Below the pieces are notes generated by a model. It was not told where the DNA came from. It did not search any database and worked only from the letters and a program-made list of their open reading frames with translations. A stretch of 22,583 nt of DNA from DATKSG01 sp035531775 (GTDB lineage Bacteria > Actinomycetota > Acidimicrobiia > Acidimicrobiales > UBA8190), in NCBI GenBank assembly GCA_035531775.1, contig DATKSG010000013.1, positions 1 to 22,583 on the forward strand, given 5' to 3'. Every line of letters starts with the position of its first letter. Within the stretch, counting starts at the first letter, position 1. A program made the position numbers and the translations under genes. Positions 15,399 through 22,013 of the stretch are shown here, piece after piece.

Positions 15399-15635
15399 TC
15401 AGAGGTTTACGACGGGGCACGTCACCGTGCGTGTGATGCCCTCGATCAGCTGGATGTGGCTCACCACCATCCGCCCGAGGTCGTCGACCGAGGCAGCCTC
15501 GGCCCTGACGATGACGTCGTAGGGGCCGGTGACGTCCTCAGCTGACGTCACACCATCGATGCCGCGCACCTGCGAGGCCACATTGGCGGCCTTCCCGACC
15601 TCTGTCTGGATGAGCACATAGGCGGTAATGGTCAT
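15399..15635 (-). CDS. Stand-alone Lrp/AsnC effector-binding (RAM) domain protein
   Basis: The 78-residue product is a complete RAM domain: TAYVLIQTEVG (strand 1), a helix ending in VRGIDGV, SAEDVTGPYDVIVRAEAASVDDLGRMV with the conserved G-x-Y/F-D turn, and a C-terminal strand TRTVTCPVV. In Lrp/AsnC regulators this ferredoxin-like domain binds amino acids and mediates oligomerisation; here the DNA-binding helix-turn-helix is missing. Start ATG 15635 has AGGGAGGG 3 nt upstream on its strand, an exceptionally good ribosome binding site, so the short form is real and the open frame further upstream is not coding. It is divergent from the MFS gene with 94 bp between starts. Stand-alone RAM proteins are known in actinobacteria and archaea; they may sense a ligand or partner full-length Lrp proteins. 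Confidence 0.88.
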   Translation of the reverse strand: MTITAYVLIQTEVGKAANVASQVRGIDGVTSAEDVTGPYDVIVRAEAASVDDLGRMVVSHIQLIEGITRTVTCPVVNL

Positions 15636-15717
15636 GGGCCCTCCCTGGGCGTCGCGAGCCCCCGATGAGGGGACGGACTTCCCATGGTATCGGGGCCGGC
15701 CTCGCCGGCCACGGCCA

Positions 15718-15723
15718 TAGCAT
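15718..15723 (+). promoter_or_regulatory. Candidate -10 element (TAGCAT) for the MFS gene
   Basis: TAGCAT ends exactly 6 nt before GTG 15730. The identical hexamer with identical 6-nt spacing precedes the ATG of the DAK2 gene at 22014, which supports both as leaderless promoters. No -35 consensus is visible. Confidence 0.45.
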
Positions 15724-15729
15724 GGCCCG

Positions 15730-17136
15730 GTGGCACGGCGTGGGACGACACGGGGGCGCACGCCGGCGCACTTGGCCCGCATGGGCCGTGAGGCGATCGG
15801 CGCTCTGTTGGACCAGCGCACCCCCTTCGGCCGTCTGGCTCTGGTGCACGTGCTCATGACGGCCGGCGACACGTTGCTCACGGTTTCGCTGGCCGGCTCG
15901 CTGTTCTTCTCGATCTCGCCGGAGGCGGCCAAGGACAAGGTCATCCTCTACCTCGTGCTGACCATGGCGCCCTTCGCCGTTGTGGCCCCCATGCTGGGGC
16001 CCGTCATCGACCGGAGCCGGGGAGCGCGCCGGGCCATGGTCGTGCTGTCGGCCACGGCGCGAGGCGTCATGTGCCTCTTCATGGCCGGCGCTTTGAAGAG
16101 CCTGCTGCTTTTCCCCGAGGCCTTCACCATGCTGGTGCTGTCCAAGGTCTACCTGGTGACCAAAGGCTCGCTCGTTCCCCAGTTCGCCTCCATGTCCGTG
16201 TCAGAGAGCCAGGCCTCCGGTGCCGGCGCAGCGCACGTCGCCGGCACCGGAGGCGTCGACCAGGCGCCTGACGGCGCCTCCGTCGACCTCGACGCCCTGG
16301 CCGGTGCCAATGCCCGCTTGGGGCTTCTCGCCTCCCTGGCCGGCTTCGCCGCCTCGATCCCGGCCGTGGCCGTGCTCAAGCTGCTGGGCGGCCCGTGGGT
16401 CCTGCGTCTCGACGTGCTGGTCTTCGCCGCCGCCACGATGGCCGGCCTCCGGCTGCCGACGTACCGGAAGTCCCGTCGTCACCGGCGCATCGGAGCAGCC
16501 CGGCCCGAGGCCGATGCCGATGCGGCGTGGGAGACAGGCGGCCCGCTCTCGGTCCTCGGCCCGTCGGTGACCACGCACCCCGAAGTCACCCTGGCCCTGT
16601 CGGCTATGTCGGTGTTGAAGGGCCTGGTGGGCTTCCTCACCTTCCTGCTGGCCTTCTCGCTGCGCCGAATGCACACCGCCACCTGGTGGTACGGCTTCGT
16701 CCTGGGGGCGTCCATGGCGGGGGCGATTGCCGGGGTGCTGATCGTCCCGAGGGCCCGCCGGGCCCTGACCGAGACCCAGATGCTGGCGTTGGCCATCTGG
16801 CTGGTGGCGGTGGCCGCCGTGGTGGCGGCCGTGGTGGGCGGCCTGCTCATCCAAGCCGCGTTGGCCTTCGTCATCGGCGTGGCCGGGGCGGCGGGCAAGC
16901 CTGCCTTCGACGCCCTGGTCCAACGCTACGTGTCGCCGGCGGCGCAGGGCCGGGCGTTCGCCCGGTTCGAGACGCGCCTGCAGCTGGTGTGGGTGATCGG
17001 CGCCCTGCTGCCGGTGGTGACGGCGCTTCCCCTCGATGCCGGCGATGTCGTGATCGGTACCGTGGCCGGGGTGAGCGGCTTGTCGTACCTAACGGGCCGA
17101 CGCGCCCTCCGCCACCACTGGGCCAGGTCGGGTTGA
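15730..17136 (+). CDS. MFS-type transporter
   Basis: The 468-residue product has about twelve hydrophobic segments and the MFS layout: LGPVIDRSRGARRAMV after the second helix resembles motif A, and a second bundle begins around LALSAMSVLKGLVGFLTF. Between helices 5 and 6 it has an Ala/Gly-rich insertion (about residues 160-195), and another cytoplasmic loop, the usual central one, at about 240-280 rich in Arg and acidic residues. The substrate is unknown; the layout is like drug or metabolite efflux permeases. GTG 15730 sits 6 nt after a TAGCAT -10 element; ATG 15781 is the alternative and would still precede the first helix. The gene is divergent from the RAM-domain gene, which might sense a ligand linked to transport (inference from position only). 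Its stop codon begins a 17-bp duplicated unit. Confidence 0.82.
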   Translation: MARRGTTRGRTPAHLARMGREAIGALLDQRTPFGRLALVHVLMTAGDTLLTVSLAGSLFFSISPEAAKDKVILYLVLTMAPFAVVAPMLGPVIDRSRGARRAMVVLSATARGVMCLFMAGALKSLLLFPEAFTMLVLSKVYLVTKGSLVPQFASMSVSESQASGAGAAHVAGTGGVDQAPDGASVDLDALAGANARLGLLASLAGFAASIPAVAVLKLLGGPWVLRLDVLVFAAATMAGLRLPTYRKSRRHRRIGAARPEADADAAWETGGPLSVLGPSVTTHPEVTLALSAMSVLKGLVGFLTFLLAFSLRRMHTATWWYGFVLGASMAGAIAGVLIVPRARRALTETQMLALAIWLVAVAAVVAAVVGGLLIQAALAFVIGVAGAAGKPAFDALVQRYVSPAAQGRAFARFETRLQLVWVIGALLPVVTALPLDAGDVVIGTVAGVSGLSYLTGRRALRHHWARSG

Positions 17137-17167
17137 TACCCCGGCCCGGCTGATACCCGGCCCGGGC
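17134..17167 (+). repeat. 17-bp tandem duplication starting at the MFS stop codon
   Basis: TGATACCCCGGCCCGGC (17134-17150) is followed by TGATACCCGGCCCGGGC (17151-17167). The units differ only in the placement of one C and one G within GC runs. The first TGA is the MFS stop codon. Confidence 0.8.
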
Positions 17168-17169
17168 CG
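17142..17169. terminator. Possible bidirectional terminator hairpin between MFS and pckG
   Basis: CGGCCCGG (17142-17149) pairs perfectly with CCGGGCCG (17162-17169) around a 12-nt loop, in the 37-bp gap between convergent genes. There is no U tract on either strand, so intrinsic termination would be inefficient; a competing small palindrome GGCCCGGGCC lies at 17159-17168. Confidence 0.3.
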
Positions 17170-17173
17170 ACCC

Positions 17174-18964
17174 TCAGCCCAGTCGCTCGACCAGGGCTTC
17201 GAGCTCGGAGGCGAGCGCAGCCGGCAGGCGCTCCTCGAAGCGGGCGAAGTGCTCAGCGATGAGCGGCACCTCGGCCTTCCATTCCCCGGCGTCGACGCGC
17301 AGCAGCTCTTTCATGTCCTCGGCCGACACTTCAAGCCCGTCGGTCTCGATGGCACCGGGGGCCGGGACGTTGCCGATGGGGGTCTGTACCGCTTCCCCTC
17401 GCCCCACCGTGCGCTCGAAGATCCACGAGAGCACCCTGGAATTCTCGCCGTAGCCCGGCCACAGGAAACGTCCCGCGGCATCCTTGCGGAACCAATTCAC
17501 GTAGTAGAGGCGGGGCAGCTTCGAGGCATCGGTGGCCTCGCCCATGCGCAACCAGTGCCCGAAGTAGTCGGCCATGTTGTATCCGCAGAAGGGCAGCATG
17601 GCGAAGGGATCGCGCCGCAGGTTTCCGACGGCGCCGGCGGCGGCGGCCGTCGTCTCCGACGACATGATCGAACCGAGGAATACGCCCTGGCGCCAGTCGA
17701 ATGCTTCGGTGACCAACGGTACGACCGAGCGGCGCCTCCCCCCGAACAAGATGGCCGAGATGGGCACTCCCTGCGGTTCCTCCCACTCCGCCGCGCAGGC
17801 CGGATTCTGCGAAGCGGGGACGGTGAACCTGGCGTTGGGGTGGGCGGCAGGGGTTTCCGACGCCGGGCTCCAGTCCTGGCCTTTCCAGTCCACCAGGTGA
17901 GCAGGCGGGTCGCCGTCGATCCCTTCCCACCACACATCGCCTTCGTCGGTGAGGGCGGTATTGGTGAAGATGCAGTTGGACGCCACGGTGCGCATGGCGT
18001 TCAAGTTGGTGTGAGTGCTCGTGCCGGGAGCCACGCCGAAGAAACCGGCTTCAGGGTTGATGGCCCACAGCCGGCCGTCGGGCCCGAACTTCATCCAGCA
18101 GATGTCGTCGCCGATGGTCTCGACCTTCCACCCCGGAAGGCTAGGCACGAGCATGGCCAGGTTGGTCTTGCCGCACGCCGAGGGGAAGGCACCGGTGATG
18201 TAGCGGACCTCTCCCTCTGGCGATGTCAGCTTCAGGATCAACATGTGCTCGGCCAGCCAACCGTCGTCCCGGGCCATTACCGAGGCGATGCGCAGGGCGA
18301 AGCACTTCTTGCCGAGCAGGGCGTTGCCGCCGTAGCCCGACCCGTAGGACCAGATCTCCCGGGTCTCGGGGAAGTGGACTATGTACTTGTTCTCGGCGTC
18401 ACAGGGCCACGGCAGGTCGGCTTGGCCTGCGTCGAGCGGAGCTCCAACCGAGTGGAGGCACGGGACGAAGTCACCGTCGTCACCGAGGACGTCGAGGGCT
18501 CGCGCCCCCATGCGCGTCATGATGCGCATGGACACGGCCACGTACGGGGAGTCGGTGATCTCGACGCCGATGTGGGCGATGGGCGAACCCAGCGGGCCCA
18601 TCGAGAAGGGGACCACGTACATGGTCCGGCCACGCATCGACCCCCGGAACAAGTCGGTGAGGATGGCTCTCATCTCGTCGGGCTGGCGCCAGTTGTTGGT
18701 CGGACCGGCGTCGCCTTCGTGCAGCGAGCAAATGAAGGTGCGGTCCTCCACCCGGGCCACGTCCTCGGGATCGGAGCAGGCCCAGTAGCTGTTGGGGCGC
18801 TTGGCCTCCGAGAGCCGGGTGAAGGTCCCGTTGTCCACCAGGAGCTGGCACAGCCGGTCGTACTCTTCGGCCGAGCCGTCGCACCACTCGACTCGCTCTG
18901 GTGTGGTCAATGCCGCCACCTCGTCGACCCAGGCGAGGAGCTTCTTGTTGGCGGTGAGGGGCAT
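17174..18964 (-). CDS. pckG: Phosphoenolpyruvate carboxykinase (GTP)
   Basis: The 596-residue product is a GTP-dependent PEP carboxykinase, which converts oxaloacetate to PEP and CO2 in gluconeogenesis. Family markers are RPNSYWACSDPEDVARVEDRT written in part as NSYWACSDP, EGDAGPTNNW, the MYVVPFSMGP and MRIMTRMG segments, the kinase-1 P-loop FPSACGKTN with the reactive cysteine, the kinase-2 motif GDDICWMKF, INPEAGFFGVAPGT, and the guanine-binding region ILFGGRRRSVVPLV. Length is typical of bacterial PckG. ATG 18964 is preceded by AGAGGA about 11 nt upstream on its strand. It is divergent from thiL with 104 bp between starts and converges with the MFS gene. The enzyme points to growth on acids or amino acids, consistent with the acyl-CoA genes around. 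Confidence 0.96.
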   Translation of the reverse strand: MPLTANKKLLAWVDEVAALTTPERVEWCDGSAEEYDRLCQLLVDNGTFTRLSEAKRPNSYWACSDPEDVARVEDRTFICSLHEGDAGPTNNWRQPDEMRAILTDLFRGSMRGRTMYVVPFSMGPLGSPIAHIGVEITDSPYVAVSMRIMTRMGARALDVLGDDGDFVPCLHSVGAPLDAGQADLPWPCDAENKYIVHFPETREIWSYGSGYGGNALLGKKCFALRIASVMARDDGWLAEHMLILKLTSPEGEVRYITGAFPSACGKTNLAMLVPSLPGWKVETIGDDICWMKFGPDGRLWAINPEAGFFGVAPGTSTHTNLNAMRTVASNCIFTNTALTDEGDVWWEGIDGDPPAHLVDWKGQDWSPASETPAAHPNARFTVPASQNPACAAEWEEPQGVPISAILFGGRRRSVVPLVTEAFDWRQGVFLGSIMSSETTAAAAGAVGNLRRDPFAMLPFCGYNMADYFGHWLRMGEATDASKLPRLYYVNWFRKDAAGRFLWPGYGENSRVLSWIFERTVGRGEAVQTPIGNVPAPGAIETDGLEVSAEDMKELLRVDAGEWKAEVPLIAEHFARFEERLPAALASELEALVERLG

Positions 18965-19052
18965 CGGGGGGATCGGTCCTCTCTGCTCGGTCGTCCGGGC
19001 CGTCGCCTATGACGACCGGGTCGGCCGCCGCCGGCGGCAACCGGTGGCACCA

Positions 19053-19062
19053 ATGGTAGGCA
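19053..19062. promoter_or_regulatory. Possible overlapping divergent -10 elements of pckG and thiL
   Basis: On the minus strand TACCAT (19058 to 19053) is a good -10 hexamer for pckG. On the plus strand TAGGCA (19057-19062) ends 6 nt before the thiL ATG, the same spacing as the TAGCAT elements elsewhere, but its last base is not T. The two overlap by two bases. Confidence 0.3.
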
Positions 19063-19068
19063 TTGGAC

Positions 19069-20097
19069 ATGCCCGGTCCCAACTCCGAAGGCACGGAGCG
19101 TGGTGGCCACGGCGCCGGGGAGTTCGCTGCCATCGAGCGTTTGGCGGCCCGGCTGGCCTCGGTCCAGCCCTCCCCGCCGGCCGGGGAGACCTGGATCGGC
19201 GACGACGCCGCCGTCCTCGGCCACCCCGGCCGGCGCCTCCTGCTCACCACCGACCTCTCGGTGGCCGGGGTGCACGGCGACCTCGACCTCATGTCCAGCG
19301 CCGACTTCGGCTGGCGGTCGTTGGTGGCTTCGATCAGCGACGTGGCCGCCATGGGCGGTCGCCCGGGCCATGCCGTGGTGGCGGTAGCCGGGCCTGGCGA
19401 CATCGACCTCGACGGCCTCTACGACGGCCTGGGCAGCGCCGCCTCTGTCTACGCCTGCCCGGTGGTGGGCGGCGACCTGGCCACCGCCGCCCTCCTGGTG
19501 GTGGCTGTGGCTGTGACCGGGATGGTCGACGATGGTCCGGACCCCGTGGGGCGAGGTGGGGCCAGCCCCGGTGACCGGCTCTTCGTCACCGGGCCGCTCG
19601 GCGGCTCGGCGGCCGGGCTGCGGGTGCTGCGCCGGGCCCGTCAGGAGGCGGTCGAACCCGGGCCCGCCCACCTGGTCGAGGCTCACCGCCGGCCCAATGC
19701 CAGGACGGCGCAGGGGTGGGTGGCGCGCCTGGCCGGGGCCACTGCCATGATCGACGTGTCGGACGGACTGGCCGCCGATGCCGGCCGGCTGGCGTCGGCG
19801 TCGGGGGTGGGGCTCGTGCTCGAAGAGGTCCCGGTCTTCCCGGGGGCCACCCTCGACGACGCCCTCGGGGGCGGCGAGGACTACGAGTTGGTGTTCGCCG
19901 TGGCCGGCGCCGACGAGCAGGCCATGGTGGACGCCTTCGCCGCCGCCGGCCTCGACCCGCCATGGCCCATAGGCCACTGCCACTCCGACCCTTCGGTCCG
20001 CCTGCTCGAGGGGCGGCCCCTGCCCGCCCTGGGCTGGGAGCATTCCTTCACTGTCCCTCGTGGACTCCAGGTGGGTCCGAGGTCGAATGGCACGTGA
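19069..20097 (+). CDS. thiL: Thiamine-monophosphate kinase
   Basis: The 342-residue product is a ThiL of the AIR-synthase/PurM-like fold, phosphorylating thiamine monophosphate to thiamine pyrophosphate. Motifs are EFAAIERLAARL at the N-terminus, WIGDDAAVLG with Mg-binding aspartates, LLTTDLSVAGVHGDLD (the usual form is TTDxLVEGVHF), SLVASISDVAAMGGRP, the VVGGDLATA segment, IDVSDGLAADAGRLA, and GGGEDYELVFAV. Only the GVHGD variation is unusual. ATG 19069 was chosen because an upstream in-frame TTG adds just two residues. It is divergent from pckG and is followed after 30 nt by the response regulator gene, which has its own promoter and ribosome binding site. In mycobacteria thiL also lies near ddl and a DAK2 gene, so part of this order is conserved. 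Confidence 0.93.
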   Translation: MPGPNSEGTERGGHGAGEFAAIERLAARLASVQPSPPAGETWIGDDAAVLGHPGRRLLLTTDLSVAGVHGDLDLMSSADFGWRSLVASISDVAAMGGRPGHAVVAVAGPGDIDLDGLYDGLGSAASVYACPVVGGDLATAALLVVAVAVTGMVDDGPDPVGRGGASPGDRLFVTGPLGGSAAGLRVLRRARQEAVEPGPAHLVEAHRRPNARTAQGWVARLAGATAMIDVSDGLAADAGRLASASGVGLVLEEVPVFPGATLDDALGGGEDYELVFAVAGADEQAMVDAFAAAGLDPPWPIGHCHSDPSVRLLEGRPLPALGWEHSFTVPRGLQVGPRSNGT

Positions 20098-20103
20098 CGC
20101 GCC

Positions 20104-20120
20104 TACAGTGAAGACGGAGG
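20104..20120 (+). promoter_or_regulatory. Promoter -10 and ribosome binding site of the devR-like gene
   Basis: TACAGT (20104-20109) is a -10 candidate that would start transcription at about 20116, and GGAGG (20116-20120) lies 7 nt before GTG 20128. If both are used, the leader is only about 12 nt. No inverted repeat resembling a DevR box was seen upstream. Confidence 0.45.
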
Positions 20121-20127
20121 TAGCGAC

Positions 20128-20775
20128 GTGACCACCAGGGTGTTCGTGCTCGATGACCACGAAGTAGTGCGGCGGGGGCTTCGAGAGCTCTTCGATGCCG
20201 AGGACGACCTGACCGTGGTGGGGGAGGCGGCCACCGCCGAGGAGGCGCTGTCGCGAGTGCCCTCGACCCGCCCCGATGTGGCCGTCCTCGACGTGCGCCT
20301 CCCCGACGGTGACGGTGTGGAGGTGTGCCGCTACCTGCGATCGGCGTTGCCGGAGCTCAAGTGCCTGATGCTCACGTCGTTCGCCGACGACGAGGCACTG
20401 TTCTCGGCCATCTTGGCCGGGGCCAGCGGGTACGTGCTCAAGCAGATCAAAGGCGGTGATCTGGTGACCGCCGTGCGCCGGGTGGCGGCCGGGGAGTCAC
20501 TGCTCGACCCTGCGCTCACCCGCCAGGTCATGGACCGCCTGCGCGGCGAGCAGGTGGAGGACGAGCGCTTATCGCGACTCACCACCCAGGAGCGCAACAT
20601 TCTCGAGTTCATCGCCGAGGGCAAGACCAATCGACAGATCGCCGACGACCTGTTCCTGGCCGAGAAGACGGTGAAGAACTACGTCTCCAATTTGCTGTCG
20701 AAAATGGGCTTCGCCCGGCGTACCGAAGCGGCTGTCTACGCCGCCCGCCTGTCCGAGCGCCGGCACAAGCCCTGA
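20128..20775 (+). CDS. DevR/DosR-like NarL-family response regulator
   Basis: The 215-residue product has an N-terminal receiver domain with the acidic pair Asp9-Asp10 (LDDHEVVRRGL), phosphoacceptor Asp55 (VAVLDVRLPDGDG), the switch threonine in LMLTSFADDEA and the lysine in GYVLKQIKGG, then a linker and a LuxR-type helix-turn-helix: LTTQERNILEFIAEGKTNRQ and the recognition helix AEKTVKNYVSNLLSKMG. Similarity to M. tuberculosis DevR (DosR) runs the whole length, including RPDVAVLDVRLPDG, AILAGASGYV, SLLD and FLAEKTVKNYVS. DevR controls the hypoxia and nitric oxide dormancy response. No histidine kinase gene is adjacent, so it is an orphan regulator in this window. GTG 20128 has GGAGG at 7-nt spacing. 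The stop codon is the first base triplet of a six-copy 13-bp repeat. Confidence 0.9.
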   Translation: MTTRVFVLDDHEVVRRGLRELFDAEDDLTVVGEAATAEEALSRVPSTRPDVAVLDVRLPDGDGVEVCRYLRSALPELKCLMLTSFADDEALFSAILAGASGYVLKQIKGGDLVTAVRRVAAGESLLDPALTRQVMDRLRGEQVEDERLSRLTTQERNILEFIAEGKTNRQIADDLFLAEKTVKNYVSNLLSKMGFARRTEAAVYAARLSERRHKP

Positions 20776-20848
20776 GCAATATCCCTAAGCAATATCCCTG
20801 AGCAATATCCCTAAGCAATATCCCTAAGCAATATCCCTGAGCAATATC
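20773..20848. repeat. Six-copy 13-bp tandem repeat, each copy beginning with a stop codon
   Basis: Units of T(G/A)AGCAATATCCC start at 20773, 20786, 20799, 20812, 20825 and 20838; the last is cut to 11 bases. The second base reads G, A, G, A, A, G, so each copy begins TGA or TAA and, with a period of 13, stops all three plus-strand frames. The first TGA is the devR-like stop; the last copy supplies the stop (TCA on this strand) of the convergent acyl-CoA synthetase remnant. It is much more AT-rich than its surroundings. It has no internal hairpin that I can see. Confidence 0.95.
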
Positions 20849-21740
20849 AGAGCAGCCGACGACGCTTGTCGACGGCCCGCTGGTCGGGATGCAGCCGGAT
20901 GCGGGCGTCGAGGACCAGCGCCCCCCCGGGGGTGGCCACCACCGGGTTGCAATCGACCTCGGCCAGCTCGGGCAGGTCGTCAGCTAGTTGCCCGAGGCGC
21001 ACGATCAGATCGGCTAGCGCATCGAGATCGACGGGGCGGCTTCCCCGGTATCCCGTGAGCAGTGGCGTGCCGTGCAGCCCGTGGACCATGGCCATGGCCT
21101 GCGCGCCGGTCAGCCACTCGGTGCCGTCGGCGCCTCTCTCGATGAGCCGGCGGGCGGCATTGGCGCCGATTCCTTCGAGCACCGGCACCTGGCCCGGGGC
21201 CTTGGCGCGCCACCGCGAGTAGGACACGGCGCCGGCCAAGGCCCGCACCGCCGTCTCGGGGTAGGTGAAGGTGGGGATGCGCCGGGATCCGGCGCTGAGA
21301 GCCCCCCTGTCCTGGGCTGACCCGAGAAAGCTGGTCACCACGGTCTTAGCTGTCCTCCCGGCCCCCTCCGCCGCCTCCACGGCCTGCACCACGGCGCGGG
21401 CCACATCGTCTGCTTCGGTTCCCAAAGGGGGAGTGAAGATCGCCACCACGGCGTCGACTTCGTCACCCGACAGCAGCAGGTCGAGTGCCATGCCGTAGGC
21501 ATCGGCGCCGGCCGAGGCGATGAGGCCGACGGGGTTGGCCACCGCCGCGCCCGTGGGCAGGTTGGAGCGCAGTGCCGCCTGGGTGGCCGCACTGAGCACG
21601 GGCACCTCGAGCCCGTGCCCGGCGCAGGCATCGGCGGCCAGGACGCCCGGTCCGCCGGCATTGCCGATGATGGCGACGCGCCCGCCCCGGCCCTCAGCTA
21701 GTCGGCCCTCAGCTAGTCGGCCCTCAGCCGCTAGTCGGCC
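20847..21740 (-). pseudogene. Remnant of ADP-forming acyl-CoA synthetase (acetate--CoA ligase family)
   Basis: The frame is open for 298 codons, from directly after the rpmB stop to TGA at 20847. It starts with three RLAEG copies, then RVAIIGNAGGPGVLAADAC and GAAVANPVGLIASAGADAYG, typical of the succinyl-CoA-ligase-like domain in the middle of about 700-residue ADP-forming acyl-CoA synthetases. The end, GTPLLTGYRGSRPVDLDALADLI plus AEVDCNPVVA written in part, matches the C-terminal end of the ATP-grasp domain. The N-terminal CoA-binding domain is absent, and between about VPVLEGIGANAARRL and LLTGYRG the ATP-grasp core seems deleted in frame. The only usable start is GTG 21605, inside the conserved domain, which would give 252 residues. 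I call it a decayed, inactive remnant; a translated small CoA-ligase-domain protein is the alternative. Confidence 0.65.
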
Positions 21741-21752
21741 CTAGCTGGTCGG
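21691..21752. repeat. 15-bp tandem repeat across the rpmB stop codon
   Basis: On the plus strand CCCTCAGCTAGTCGG occurs at 21691-21705 and 21706-21720, then an 18-bp variant with a CCG insertion (21721-21738), then a degenerate copy CCCTAGCTGGTCGG (21739-21752) that contains the rpmB stop codon. Read on the minus strand the first three encode RLA(A)EG in the frame of the acyl-CoA synthetase remnant. Confidence 0.9.
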
Positions 21753-21956
21753 TTGGGGCGTGCGCCGGGTCGGCTTGGTGATCTTGCCGGCCCTCAGGCA
21801 CGAGGTGCACACGTTCATCCGGCGGGGAGTGCCGTTCACGAGGGCACGGACGCGCTGGATATTGGGGTTCCAACGACGCTTGGTGCGCCGGTGGGAGTGG
21901 CTCAGGCTCATCCCGAAGGAGGGGTGCTTCCCACAGACTTCGCACACGGCTGCCAC
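21741..21956 (-). CDS. rpmB: Ribosomal protein bL28
   Basis: The 71-residue product is large-subunit protein bL28. It starts VCEVCGKHPSFG, continues with SHRRTKRRWNPNIQRVR and has a second cysteine pair, NVCTSCLRAGKI. The two CxxC pairs form a zinc ribbon, so this is the zinc-binding (C+) form, not the zinc-free paralogue that some actinobacteria express under zinc limitation. The start is GTG 21956, with GGAGGAG ending 10 nt upstream on its strand; no other in-frame start lies between. After the conserved core it has a short tail TRRTPQPTS. The gene is divergent from the DAK2-domain gene, an arrangement common in bacteria, and shares overlapping -10 elements with it. Its stop codon lies in a degenerate 15-bp repeat and is in frame with the acyl-CoA synthetase remnant downstream. 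Confidence 0.95.
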   Translation of the reverse strand: MAAVCEVCGKHPSFGMSLSHSHRRTKRRWNPNIQRVRALVNGTPRRMNVCTSCLRAGKITKPTRRTPQPTS

Positions 21957-21997
21957 GACGCGAACACTCCTCCGAGAACCGGGACGACGAAGGGAAG

Positions 21998-22007
21998 AGG
22001 TTAGCAT
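21998..22007. promoter_or_regulatory. Overlapping divergent -10 elements of rpmB and the DAK2 gene
   Basis: Plus strand: TAGCAT (22002-22007) ends 6 nt before ATG 22014, giving a leaderless DAK2 mRNA. Minus strand: TGC-TAACCT (22006 to 21998), an extended -10 with the TGn motif, would start rpmB mRNA near 21991, leaving a leader of about 35 nt containing GGAGGAG. The two hexamers share 22002-22003. Confidence 0.5.
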
Positions 22008-22013
22008 CCGCCC

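Noticed and set aside
15636..15944. Open upstream extension of the RAM-domain gene
   Set aside because: It overlaps the MFS start antisense, lacks any helix-turn-helix, and a strong Shine-Dalgarno sits directly before the short-form ATG at 15635.
17249..19012. 587-codon open frame antisense to pckG
   Set aside because: It mirrors pckG almost exactly and has no motif of its own; pckG motifs are unambiguous.
18907..20160. 417-codon open frame antisense to thiL
   Set aside because: It spans the thiL gene and the pckG-thiL promoter region and shows shadow-frame composition only.
20773..20848. CRISPR array or plasmid-type iterons after the devR-like gene
   Set aside because: Units are only 13 bp with no spacers, and no replication gene is nearby; direct binding sites remain possible but unproven.
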